Source of the DNA: Oegoconia quadripuncta
Taxonomy: Eukaryota > Arthropoda > Insecta > Lepidoptera > Autostichidae
NCBI GenBank assembly: GCA_949316235.1
Contig: OX438754.1
Location: 1,178,001-1,242,000 of the forward strand
Direction: 5' to 3'
DNA length: 64,000 nucleotides
Part shown: piece after piece, positions 1-13,700 of the stretch
Numbering within the stretch: position 1 is the first letter of the stretch
How the letters are laid out: each line of letters begins with the position of its first letter
The notes under the pieces: model-generated
Database searches by the model: none
What the model saw: the letters and a program-made list of their open reading frames with translations, nothing else
Told to the model about the DNA's origin: nothing
Translations under genes and position numbers: made by a program

Positions 1-1344
1 GAAACATAAATAAATTATATTAATTTGAAATGTTGAGCACCTAGTGATCCGTTCTATTTTGTTATTGAATCTTAATTAAAAATGTATGTCGTTGTCTCAA
101 TCTTTTGTAAGCTAATTCGCATATTTATTTACTTATTTATTCCAATCTATAGTAACCGACAGTGTATCTGTATCTATTTGAGTACCTATACTGCATTTGA
201 ATACACATATACCTACGTGACATTATTCACTGACGCGCACAGTAAAATATGCTTGTCTGGTTGTTCTCTTTTGTACCAGTATCTCCTCGTGGATAATAGC
301 TGAAAATCAGTATTTTGCTCACTGAGCAATTATACACACTGAGCTATGACCCATTTGTACGGCTGTAGCACACACATACTCTAGTGTATCCTGATGTTAC
401 TTTTATGGATTGTTATAAAATATGTTTATCCAATTGCTTTGGAACTTATGGTATGTGTATGACTGGAGATACGAATAAACGATTTATGTATCTATCTAAA
501 TTATTTTGAGAATTGAATTATTATTATAGAAATTGTAGAATGTGTATGTCAAAATTATTATGTAAGTATCAACTATTGCATGTGATCTGGGGCACTGGTG
601 CATGCAACGACAACCAGTGCTTCATGAAAGGCCCATCCATGCGGCCTGCCACTACAATCAGGAGTTAGGATATCTATGTTAATCCTTCAAGGTTTCTACC
701 ATTGCCACAGTGGACATCACAGTGGTAGCAGCAGTAACTCAATTATATTTCGTGCTAAATAACTTAAGACCCAGGAGATTCGTATATACCCAATACACAC
801 TAATGACTACCTTAGAAATAAAAATGATTCAAAAATGTTAATTTCCACTGAATCGATTTTCTTCATTTATAACGCTTTCCTCCATTACTGAACATGAGCC
901 TCTCCAACTTTTATGAAGGGATTTACTTTAATCGCCAAATAAGAGTTGGCGATTTGTAAATTTTTTAGGGAGTTTCGCACCTATGACGCTGCTGCCTATC
1001 ACAAATGTATAGGCCATGTTCATTATCATTTAATCGTCTTTTTCGAGACCCACGGTAAGAGATGGTTTGGTTCTATTCTGCCAGGAACAACATGGTCAAA
1101 CCTAACCTAAACTCGGAAACTGCTGAGACATTTAGCGGGTGAAATAAAGTTAAACAGCGTAATATAGCATTTTGCCAAATGGCACGAGAATGGGATCTCC
1201 ATGTCATTGGGTAATCCTGTTATTATTGTAGTCATTGCCACATACAATGTGATGAAAATAACAACGTTGATAGGGCCAATGGGAATGTGGTACCCCGCCT
1301 TCCTCGTACCTTTTTTTATACTACAAAAAGGTTTTTATATTTCA
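1..1344. other. Upstream Moca-cyp intron, nothing recognised
   Basis: AT-rich unique-looking sequence with no exon, SINE head or inverted repeat that I recognise. The missing exons for the N-terminal cyclophilin (including the FFI strand) are not here, so the transcription start is outside the window. Confidence 0.6.
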
Positions 1345-1490
1345 TCTGGCATATGAAGGAGCTGGTTATATCCAGGGATGATTATCATAACATTTTGTAA
1401 TACGTTTTATAGTATCTTTAAATTTATTGAAAGGAAGAGATTGTATATCAACAGGAACCTTATTAAAAAAGCGTACACATATCGGTGGTT
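1345..1490 (-). mobile_element. CR1-like LINE fragment
   Basis: TATCAACAGGAACCTTATTA at 1447-1466 is the reverse complement of the stretch just before the end of the RT ORF at 59974-61548, so this is an antisense piece of the C-terminal RT region. Confidence 0.65.
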
Positions 1491-1698
1491 ACGGGCCACA
1501 TTTGAAGCGAGAACTACACCGTAGGGTTTAGAGTTAGCATGCTAATGGAGTTACTGCTGCGTAGCCGTGCACTGTGGCGTGTGTCTACGTTATCATGACG
1601 TGTTTGTGTGGTTGTGTAGAACGCGCCGTCGGGGCGGCGCGGTCCCGTGCGCGCGCGCAGGTCCCGCGCTATCATTCTTGTTCTGTTGTGTGTTGTAG

Positions 1699-1728
1699 AA
1701 CAACACAGCCGGCGCCGCATCTCGACAA
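1699..1728 (+). CDS. Moca-cyp: Moca-cyp exon w1: 30-nt microexon of the cyclophilin domain
   Basis: The acceptor is TGTTGTAG at 1691-1698 and the donor is gtgagt at 1729. The exon enters one base before a codon end and reads TTQPAPHLD, leaving AA to be completed by T of the next exon (Asn). This is the segment between the FFI strand and the HVVFG strand of cyclophilins. The position of Trp121 of cyclophilin A is His here, as is usual in PPIG/NKTR-type proteins. It sits in a GC-rich island (1610-1725). The exon that should supply the preceding ...SQFFI was not found upstream in the window. Confidence 0.88.
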
Positions 1729-4700
1729 GTGAGTACCTTTTATTCATATATTAAATTTTAAGAGCAGTGTTTCTCAAATGCCCATTTATAGGGGCTGTTA
1801 ATATTACTAGAATTATGTGATCATTGAGCTAGTTTGTATCCAATTTTGATGGTATTTGGAACAATTTTAGACAGCTCCACCTTCGTGGTTTAATGTAACT
1901 AACATAAGGTTTACAAAACAGGTCGTGGGTTCGATTACCATGGAGTAAATGTTTTGTCCTCGGTTTTTTCTGGATACGCGTTTGACCACAATCTCGCCTG
2001 ATGGAAAGTGTCGATGTGGCCGAAGATGAAGTACGCAATCTTACTAGATGTCTATTCAACCTGCTCTTGTAGATTCCAAGGTTGTAGGATTCATTGTGCT
2101 TATTGCGAATGTTCGGTATGTTAACTACATACGGGTGGAATCCCTTCCCCACGCCTAGTAGTCCGAAGATGAGATGGCGACGGTGGAATAAGATTGTGTA
2201 ATTCCAACGCACACTCACCGAAATGCATCCTGTAAAATACTGAGAGACAGGCGACCTTGCGACGGTTTTGTTTTTTTTTTTTTATATGAGAGAGCGGCAA
2301 ACGAGCATGCGGGTCACCTGATGGAAAGTAATCACCGCCGCCCATGGACACCCGCAACACCAAAAGTGTCACAGATGCGTTGCCGACCTTTGAGGAAGGT
2401 GTAGGCTCGTTTCTTGAAGGTTCCAATGTCGTACTCGTTCGGGAACACCGCTGCCGGAAGTCCGTTCCACAGGGTGGTCGTACGTGGTAAGAAGTTACCT
2501 TGCGACGGTGTTCGAGGCTCTGTAATTTAACAGTGATCGAATGGTCACCAATGAGTCTTTTGGCACGTCGTTCCACAGAATCGAGTGCATCACGAGGTTT
2601 GGTTTAAATATCCGTCTGGCCAGCTACCACCAACCTGTTTAAGTTTGCTGCCAAGCATGATGGCATTGTGTTCCGGCTGTTCGAGATAAGATATAGATAA
2701 TCCTCCAATTTAAGATAGAGGCTCCGGGTGATCTTTACTTAACATCAGGTGTGGTCCAGGCCAAGTGCCAAACATTTCATGAAAAACTCGTCAATCTGAA
2801 CGCTCCGTCCGTTGTTCCAGTGTGCACGTAGTGTTCGGCCACGTGGTCAGCGGCGCGGCGCTGGTGCGGCAGCTGGAGGCGCTGCCCGTCGACAGGAACG
2901 CGCGCCCGCTGCAGGACGTCGCCGTCACCAACTGTGGCCAGCTCGTCAAGCTGAAACCCGGTGAGAACTGCACTTGTAGATAAACGTCGACAATTGGAGC
3001 CCCCGCACAAGCTGTTTTTTCTATCTACCTAACAGGTAGATAGATAAAACGTTCATTTGCATAATATTAGGTCCTTTACCTATGAAATTGGCGTTTTGTA
3101 TGAAGAATTTCATTAAGACTGTTTTCTCCATACAAGCATTTTTGATTTTTTTTTTTGGGAACGGCAAATCCAAATTTAGCTAAACTTTGTGTGTATTATC
3201 GGATAACATTAAGTTAAATATAGGCAGTGTTAATTTTTAAAAGTAACCGCTTTATAAAAGTTTCTGCGAATCTAAGAAATAATATGGGCAGCTCATGAAA
3301 AGAGCTGTGTTCAAGTTTTTTTTTTATTATGTGATTTAGTTCAGACATTAAAAAATATTTCATGTGAAACCTTGAAAATATATTCTATTTTCCAAATAAA
3401 AAACAAATTTCGAAATAGCTATAGAATCGAAGGAGTTAGTACATTATGATTAACGAAGAAAAAAATCTCCAATTTCATAGGTAAAGACCTAATACAAGGG
3501 CTCAATGTAAACAACATTGGGTGTACAATTCGGAGGTACAGTCGGCTACACAGTTAAGGTAGCAGGTGCGATGTGCTGTGGTAACAGGAGGTGAGGTGGC
3601 AGCCGGTGGCAATGAAACGGCACACACTTTTACATTTGTGTATTCGTCAGGAGACACGTACCAAAAAGAGCGACATCGAATTTACACTTAGTTTTATTAA
3701 AATAATTGCTTACCTAAGCTTAACCTACGTTAACACAGACTTAATTTTTAGGATTTTGGTTGGAATTTGTTATATTTTCCTATATACCTAATAATACGTT
3801 TTTTTTTATGCGCGACGGGTTCGTACTTGACCTCAATCACACCTGATGTTAAGTGAAGATGAGGTCGAAGCGTACTGACCCGGAAACCCCAACACATTTG
3901 GGGGACTGGCTATCTTATCTCTGACAACCGGAACACAACAATGCTATTAACATTGCCGCTTGGCGGCTGATTTAGATAAGATGGTGGTAGCTAGCCAGGC
4001 GGACATTTTAAAATGCCCTACCACCAACCAAACCGAGTACTTAAACATGTACCCCGCTGGGGATCGAACCCGGGACCTCCGAATCGTAAACCTAATGTTG
4101 TTTACATTGAGCCACGGGGGCGGTTAAAACGTCATCATGTGATAGATTAATTTCAGGTAAACTTGAATAACAATTTCCTTTTGGACTTTCGCCGACATCT
4201 ACCCAATATATTTATAAACTAGCTTTCCTCCCGCGACTTCGTCCGCGTGGAAGATTTTATCAAAATACAAACAACAAACTTTCATCCCCTATTTTATCCC
4301 CTTGGGGGTAGAATTTATCAAAATCCTTTCTTAGCGGATGCCTACGTCATAACATCTACCTGCATGCCAAATTTCAGCCCGATCCGTCCAGTGGTTTGGG
4401 CTGGGCGTTGATAGATCACTATGTCAGTCACCTTTGAGTTATATATATTTAGATAAAGACCTATTACCTACCTTCATTATGTTGCCGACTGTACATGTTT
4501 ACTACTCAACTCAATCAGGTACCAGCAAGTGGTCGTAAAATGGTTTGCAAATTTTGAAACGGACAACTTACATACGAACATTGCAAACTAAATGATAGCT
4601 TGTAAAAATTCAATTGAAACGTATTGCACATGTCACGAACTCATTTGGAATCACCGGACAGATGTTGACTCTGTCTCCTCTTTGTTCCGACGTAGTCAAT

Positions 4701-7700
4701 AGTTTTATGATTTCCATACATGTGAATACATAACAGTCATTAAGTAAGAATATTTTTCTTGTTGCAGGTAAAAAGCGTAAGCCAGAGAAGGAGAAAGTTG
4801 ACAGCGATGCCGAGTCCGATCGTGAACAGAAGAAAGATAAGAAGAAGAAGAAGGATAAGAAGGAGAAGAAGAAGAAGCGGTGAGTTTGTACGCGATAGTA
4901 TTGAGATGTGTGTCTTCATCAGCCCGTAAACATCCCACTGCAGGGATATAGGTCTTCGCTCGTAAATGAGGGAGTATGACTACGCTGGCTTAATGCGGGT
5001 TGAGGACATGCCTTCGAATTATTTCTCAAGCATACAGATTTCCTCAAGATGTTTTCGTCTCCACTGTTTGAGAGCAGTCGAATACATACATAAGTAATTA
5101 AATTTAAAAACTCATTGGTACATGGCTTGTCTGGGAATCGAACCCGGACCTCCCAAATTGGTAGGCCGCGTCTTAACCGCTGAGCCACCGACGCTCTCTT
5201 GAAATGTGTGTACTGTTGAATAAATGCATGTTAAAACATCTTGCGTTTATGCAAAAAAATGCATGTTGTGTCGTCTCTATTATGTTGTATCTGTATGGTT
5301 TTTTTTTCTTGTGTGCAATAAATGATAAAATAAATAAAATAAAAAAATATCTTAGTATTTATGATGAGAAACTTCTTTTTTTTTTTCAAAATGGTCTCCT
5401 TACGAGAACATTTTTCGAGTGTATGTATCCAAACGGCGCGCGCAAAATACAAAATGCTGTCGAGTTTTTCGGTTTTTAAATATTTATTTACTACTTTACC
5501 CGTTCATTACCCGTATTTGGGATTGAAAAGTAATTTGTTTAGATAGTGATGTCGGAGTCACTGTCACTCGTCACACGCTACTCATAGGTAAACAATACGT
5601 ATTATAGGGGTATACTTATTGTCCAAAAATGTTTCACTTGTTCTTGCACGTTCACCCATGTTTTCCTTGGGTATAGCTGAAAATCAGATATAAGAATAGA
5701 TATAAGTACAAATTGGCTACCCCTATGTTCAGACTAAGCAAAGTTAATACATCATTTGTGGGACACTGTATACGCTTTTATAACCTTATACCTGAGAATC
5801 TGAGAAAAAATTTAAAGATTATGTCAAAATAACATTAGCAAAAAAGGGTTATTATAAAATTAGTGACTACCTGAATGACAAACACCCTTGGTGTACTTCG
5901 ACCAGCTCCCCAAAATTATAAAATTGTATTAGTTATATACTTTATTTTTATTTTTTAAAAAAAAGGACAACAATGATCCTGTGGGTTTCTTGCGCCGCTT
6001 CTTTTCCCACAGATTGATTTCCCTTTCCGAAGCGGTAGTAGCTTGGACATACCGACTGACAGATAAATAAAATAAACTTTTTTTATTTCCAACGGATTGG
6101 TACTTGACCTCAATCACACCTGATGTTAAGTGAAGATGAGGTCGAAGCATACTGACCTGGAAACCCCAACACATTTGGGGGACTGGCTACTTATCTCTGA
6201 CAACCGGACAGATGACACACATTATACCTGACGATGCACTTGGGTGACGATACCTTACTGAAGGTACTTACTTTTGCCAATATTTGGTGGTTCAATTTTG
6301 TCATGTCCTACTTCGATTTCAGGCAACAATCAGGAGGTTCAGGAGAGGAGGAAGAACCCGAAGCGCCTCCCCACCCCCTCGTGATGCTCACCAAGATAGA
6401 CCCACGGGAAATACCCGAGGTGCCGACCAACCGATTCCTAATGCGTGGTGGCCGTGACCAGGACAAAGATAGGAACGACCCCAGGAGGGACAGAGAGAGG
6501 TCTACACTATATTATAACTTACTATTATGGTTTCGGAAATATATATTTTTTTGAGGTTTTATATTTTCATTGTACAATTTTGCAGTTTCTGTCGGTTTTT
6601 GATGTAAGTTCGATTTTTGATAATAATTTAAGTTTATTTTTTTCACAAAACAGATATGAAATGTTTCCAAATAGATGTGCAATCAGAAGACAGTTGAGAC
6701 AACCTTGAGGGATATTTTTAAGTCTCCAGGAAGAGTGATTTTGAATTTTGAATCATATAAGTCCCGTGTGCGAAGTGCGAGTTTTGTCTCGTTTTTAACT
6801 TTACCATCGCGTTCGCGTTTACGCAAAAAGTATCTATGAAAAAAATCGTTTTGCAAACTATGCGCTAGAGGCGCTGCACATTTCTTCATACAAATCATCA
6901 CGTAAACGTGAACGCGGTAGTAAAGTGAAGTCGAAACAAAACTCACACTCCGCCCTCAGAAAGATATTCCTTTACGTATAATTATTTGTAGTTCGAACTA
7001 TCCATGGCTGTAACTGAGACAATTTTTAAACGAGTAAAGAGATGAGAACTGTGAGGTTGGATACGAATATAAAAAAGCAAACGCGAAGTAAAAATCGGAA
7101 TCTTTGCATAACCTATATTTTAGTTGTTCTTAAATATTGGGGGTCGTCTTACATATTGGGGATTGTTTTAAACATTCATAGAAACTCCATACAAAATTGT
7201 ACACAAAAATTACATTGTATTTAAAAAATCATGTGGTTTGACACGCACTTGGTCCATTTGACGACCTGTTTGGTGTAGTGGTTAAAAATTCTGACCACTA
7301 TACCAAAAAGTAGCGGGTTCGAATCCCGCTAGGGGCATATGTTTGTGTGATGAATACGGACATGTGTACCCGAGTTATGGATGTTTTCATTTATAATAAG
7401 TATTTATTTCCAAAAAAAAAATGTATTTATGTAGTATATCAACCATCTGGTATCCACAATACAAGCATATAGTTGCTTACTGTGGAGCTAGATGGCGCTG
7501 TGTGTATGTCTAAGGATATTTATTTATTTTTAGGGTACTTATGTCTGTCAAAAACGTTTTCTCAGGAACACGTGGGCGAATAAGTTGAAATTAATGTCAA
7601 AGCAAACTTCGAAAATCGATCATTTGTAGTTGTAACACATAATTTTTTTATCAAACTTACATTCTGAGACTCGATTTTCGTGACGCAAGAACTATCTACA

Positions 7701-10700
7701 TACTTTGTACGGATTAGTGCGCGAGTCGGTGTCGCACTTGATAGGTTTTTTTAATACAAAATATCTATTTTACAGGATGAGGTTCCATGAGAGAGATCGC
7801 CACGCTTACACCCGCAGTGGCCGTATCATAAAAGGACGTGGCGTGTTTGTGAGTATTTGGACGACACGGAAACATGTTGTGATATTGTATGATACATTAT
7901 GTCACTCAACATTAGACGAGTTTTGAAATTAAAATTTCAAATTTTATATTTCGTAATTTTCGAAATAATCTATTGCAAAAGCCAATTGTTTAATCTGGGC
8001 GTAGATGACCGCTGTTAATTGTATGGCAGAAGGAGAATGAAATTAGAATTAACGCAGTGGAAATGAGACCATTGAGAAGTATGAGTGGGGTGACTGTGAA
8101 AGATAGAATCAGGAATAGTGGTACTTAGGGAGTTAAGCAGTGTGAATGATGTCGTAGTGACAAAGACTCCGACGAGCCTGTATGAACCTTATGAGAGTGA
8201 ATGAAGCAAAAGAGGTATGTCAGGATCGTTGGAAGTGGAAGTCTGTGGTCTGTGCCTACCGCTACGGAAAACAGACCTGACATTATTTATTTACCAAGCT
8301 TATAACTATCATTACAGATTACTCCAATGCGATAGTTAACTAATGACAATTATGTATTCCAACTATATCTACCTATACTAAATAACATCGTACAAATAAC
8401 GCGACTTTTTGAAATTCGCTCATACTGCATATGACAATATCGGTTCTGTCTGCTATCTCATTGAGTGTCTGTAGTGCTCGTGTCATTGGCCCTTTATTTA
8501 AAAGATTATCTATGTATGTATAAAAGAAAACAACTATAACTAGGGTAAACGTGTCTTGAAAAGGTGAATTGAATACACCTTTCAAGACCGCTTCGACCAA
8601 ACTAATAGGAAATCTACAATATGATCATGCCATTTTTTTTTTATCCACAACGGGTTAACACTTGACCTCAATCACACCTGATGTTAAGTGAAGATGAGGC
8701 CGAAGGTGGTAGCGTACTGACCCGGAAACCCCATCTTATTTGGGGGACTGGCTATCTTATCTTTGAGAAACGGAACACAACAATGTTATTAACATTGCTG
8801 TTTGGCGGCAGATTTAGATAAGATGAAGCTAGCCAGGCATTTAATATGCCCTACCACCAACCAAACCGAGTCCGAAATATGTACCCCGCTGGGGATCGAG
8901 CCCGCGACCTCCGAAACGTAAACCCAATGTTGTTTACATTGAGCCACGGATTCGGCCATTTTTTTATGTTCATGTTGAATTTTCCAAGAACTTGTATAAA
9001 AATAACAGAATTTGCGAAGCTGCTAGCCTGTACGGTCGACGCCAACGATTTCCTACTATACACAAACGAACGTCTCCAATGAAATGTCATACTACAGGCC
9101 ATCATAGTATCCACTTAGGTATATACATTATAACCGACCTGGCGGTAGCAAAACAGCGTCATGTAGGACAGCAATTAATTCGAGCAATCTCTTCGGGATA
9201 AGTCCGCCGTTGTAGGTATTCATGTGGATTAATTTTAATAATAAAACTCTTGTATATTTTTTGTACAATAAAGCGTTTACAAACAAACGAACAACGATTA
9301 TTTTATGGTGTATAAATTGATCTCACTTGACTTAACTAGGATACAGACGCCTAACTTGTTTAAATCGACGTATCTAGTTACGATGATATGGGAGATATTA
9401 TCATTGCGCCGAATATGTAGGAAGGTATATTTATGAGTATTTCATGATTGCTGATTATGTGGTGTAGTTTTGAATGTTGACATTTTTGGTTGTTCAACTT
9501 GAGTACCTATACTACTACCCGTTAAGGCCAAGTGAGGGCTATTTGCAAGAGCTACTCGCAGGGCTTTTGTCAATTTTTGAAGATTGACCTACAAGCCTTA
9601 TAACCCTAGTTAGGGCTCTAACCGGACATTACAGATTGAATAATTCGATGTTAAGGGCTGGCAATGTCACATATTCCGCAACTTTTCGACTTCATGCGAA
9701 AATTAAAAAAAAATGTCTTGATCTGTCATTGTCTCGGGATTTTACTTTTCAATTAGTTTAATGACTCAAGAAGAATTGTTTAATTGTCATTTAGACGCTC
9801 TCAGTTATGACGCAAATTGCGACGTTGCCAGACCTCCAGGATAGGTGACCTTTAAAATAACCTTAATTCCACAGCGCTACCGCACGCCGTCTCGCTCTCG
9901 CTCCCGATCCCGATCAGTGACGCCTCCGCATTGGCGACAGGCGCAGCGACGCATCATCAAACTTTCTGAATTCGAGGTCAGTGTCTTGCAATTGCTTGTA
10001 TACCAAAGCTGGTTAAACTGAAGCTAATTAATACTAATTTGACTTGTTTAATAATCTGCTATATTTAATATTATGATTTAAGACGATGATATTTGCACGC
10101 CATAAATGGCGGAATATGCGAACGCGCTGTATTATATTTAAAGATCAATTGTTGGACCATATTCTTGTGAATAAATATTTCATTTCATTTGACCTAATTG
10201 TACATAAGAACGGTACAGGTACGTCATATACGTGTCCACTATTGGGGCACAGCCTTTTCACGGGCTAGAAACCGCCACGCAGCTCCTCAGATTGGTGGAT
10301 TTGTGTCATACTATTGGCTGACAGTCAGCGTTTTTATGACGCCTCTGTTTTCCACCGATTTGGCGTTAATTGTAAAACAACCGGGAATGAATATTTAATG
10401 AGCTCTCCGAAGCACGAAAACTAGTTAAATTAAAATGCAGCTAGTGGTCGCCCATCCAAGGACTGACCGCTAGTTTGTGTCATTTAAACAATCTCAGTTT
10501 GATACAAAAATAAAGAAAAGACGGTTGATGTCCATGCAATCTTATCGCCTAGATAGTCAGTAATTTTATAATAGCATTTTGTACATTATTTCCGTCTAGT
10601 GATGGTTTTATATTTATTTAAAGACAAATTTTGAATGCCTTCTAGAATCTTGTTTAAAAGCGTATACATTGTTTAAACTATTTATATCCACACATCGGGA

Positions 10701-13700
10701 AAAAAAACCACAACAACATACAAGAGATCAAAACAGAGGTGATTAAGGCCCGTATCCCACAAACCGCTCTCGAGACTGAGATGGCCACAAGCAGACGCTT
10801 GAAAATCTGTTGCATATTAAAACAGTATCAAAGAACAAATAAATAAGAAACTATATTATCAAGACCGAAACGCGATCCCAATCTCAAGATCGATCCATCA
10901 ACACGGCTCTATGACTAACTAGGTACTACAATGAGTGGGTGTGTGGGGGATAGTCTCAGAGTGTTATTCCTCTATGGTCTCAGTACTCGCTCTCTCAGCA
11001 CTGGTTTTGAGTCTGCCCTCAAGTTCCTAGAATGAGTTTTGTGACTTTGTGTAAGCGACTGATCGAGCAGCGAGTTTATTTTTACATCTGGTATTTATAT
11101 TATGTATTTCACTATTTTTCCTAAACATCTGAAGATTCTTTCTTAGGTATATTAAGTTTTGGCAAATATATTGCAATGCCTATGGTTATATACTGATTTC
11201 CCTAAATTTATTCCTAGATGAGGCATCAGTTTCCATGGTTAAAAAATTTTCAAGTTGTCTCTGTTACAACTGATGTTATTTTTGTATGGGGAGTAGATTT
11301 TTTTTAGAAATTTATATTTTGAATGTACACTACACGATACCCAATTATTTTTGATCGGTGATAAGGTCGTCAAATAATAACCTTTTTATTACCAACTTTC
11401 TGCAATGTGTATTTTCCTTGTCTCCACTTTTTTGTATGCACCACGGGTTGATACTTGACCTCAATCACACTTGATGTTAAGTGAAGATCAGGTCGAAGGT
11501 GGAAGCGTACTGACTCGGAAACCCCAACACATTTGTGGGACTGGATGGTGGTAGCTAGCCAGGCGGACATTTAAAATGCCCTACTACCAACTAAACCGAG
11601 TACTTAAACATGTACCCCGCTGGGGATCGAACCCGCGACCTCCGAATCGCAAACCCAATGTTAATGAGCCACGGCGGCGGTTAAAATTTTTTTGTAAACT
11701 TAAATTTATGTAGATGTAATTATTGCAGCACCGCGAGCAAGAGCGCTCCGAGAGGGATCAGCACGAACAGAGATTCAGATCTATTGTTGAGACACGTACA
11801 CGTGAGTGGTTATTACAATTAATAATCTGTCAATAGTCCGTCTGTTTGTGCTCTTATAAAATAAGATGTTTGAATGGTACTACTCCGTGTTTACATACTA
11901 TTTTTTTTACGATTGGTGTACTTCGACTAACTCCCAAAAATTAAAAAAATTGCATTAGTTGTGTACTTTTTTAAAAAAAGGACAACAGATCCTCTGGGTC
12001 TGCGTTGCTTCTTTTATCACAGATGATTTCCCTTTCCGAAGTGGTAGTAGCTTGGACATACTGACTGGTAGAGAAATGCAATAAACCCTTTTAAGTGTGA
12101 TTTTTTTAAGAATGATTTCTTTTTTCTTTTTTTAAGCAGAACGGGTTTGTACTTGACGTCAGTCACACCTGTTGTTAAGTGTAGATGAGGTCGAAGGTGG
12201 AAGCGTACTGACCCGGACACCCCAAAATATTTGGGGGACTGGCTATCTTATCTCTGACGACAGGAACACAAAAATGCTATTAAACATTGCTGTTTGGTGG
12301 CAGATTTAGATAAGATGGTGGTAGCTAGCCAGGCGGACATTTAATATGCCCTACCACAATTTTTCTTTTACCAATTTAATATTTTCTTTGAGCAATTATT
12401 GACTCTGGGAAGAAATACCATTGCGCACTTGGTCTGGTAGACAATTGACGGCATCTTCAACTCCTCGTTGTAGAAGAAGATTCGTAGGTTACCTATTGTG
12501 ATAATTATTATTTTCAGGCGATGAAGGCGGCACTCCCGAACAACCCCCGGAGAGGGAGGAAGGGGAATGCGATACTACTATCGGTATGTGTCTTTATTAT
12601 GTATCTCTAAGTATTAATATAAATAATAGGTTGGTAATTCATCATCATCAGCCCGTAAACATCCCACTGCAGGTATATAGGCCTTCCCTCGTATATGACG
12701 GAGTATGGGCCATAGTCCACCACGCTGGCCCAATGCCGGTTGAGGGAGTTCACGTCTTTGAATTTTTATTTCCCGGGCATGCAGGTTTCCTCACGATGTT
12801 TTCCTTCACCATTTAAGAGCCTACAAGTTATACCTATGATTTTATTTTTTATTTTATTTTATTTTATTTTATTAGGTACACCAACAGTATAACATATCAC
12901 ACTCTTATGAAAGCTTATACAGTAGTTTTGTTCTGATATGAATACCTATTACAGGCGTACACAACATGATTATTGTGTTATTATTATTAGTATTTTTATT
13001 ATTATTTTTACATCAAATTTCGTTATTAGTTCACAATATGTAACTTAACTAAAGTACTAATAACTATCATTGAATGAATGAACCTTACCGACTCATAGTC
13101 ACACCAAGTTATCACACCAGTGTTACAACCAGGATTCTTTTTCTTGTTAGTCACACTACTAATTTTTCCACACCATTTATACTATAATTGCTAGTGCTGT
13201 ACCTGTTGAAAATTTAGGTTTAACAGGAACAAACTAATATATAATAATGTCAACCTAACACGAAGGGTATGACGGGCGATCCGGGCTCGCTCTGCTAACC
13301 TATCCATGTCGGGGTGGAAAAAACTCCCGTGCTCGCTTCGCTCGCACTCGTCCGGCTCGCTTGCGCCAGTTAAATATAGATGACATCCCAGGTGACATTC
13401 CATTTTACAGAACAGGACAGGCTAGGACAGCACTATGTAGTTAGGTTAGGCACAGGTCAAAATTAGTAGTGTGACTAACAAGAAAAAGAATCCTGTTTGT
13501 AACACTGGTGTGATAACTTGGTGTGACTATGAGTCGGTAACTTGAATGAATATACCGGAGGATTTTTATACTGTAAGGAAAAAATAGGGCATATTAGGTA
13601 TGTGAAATAGGTGCTTAGGCCTATGCCTAAGCATAGGTTGGTGGCAGGGCATTGGTTGGTGGTAGGGCATTTTAAATGTCCGCCTGGCTAGCTACCACCA

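Noticed and set aside
4919..5188. 89-codon minus-strand frame [18 protein letters not shown]...
   Set aside because: It is a translation of the SINE C tRNA-like head; the same peptide type arises in every such SINE.
6652..6706. Possible extra Moca-cyp exon after ACAAAACAG
   Set aside because: It reaches a TGA after 18 codons, while joining 6499 to 7776 keeps the frame and restores family motifs.
7261..7335. tRNA gene-like sequence (box A, box B, CCA-like region)
   Set aside because: No coherent acceptor and anticodon stems; the same head heads a dispersed repeat with a common 3' body, so it is a SINE.
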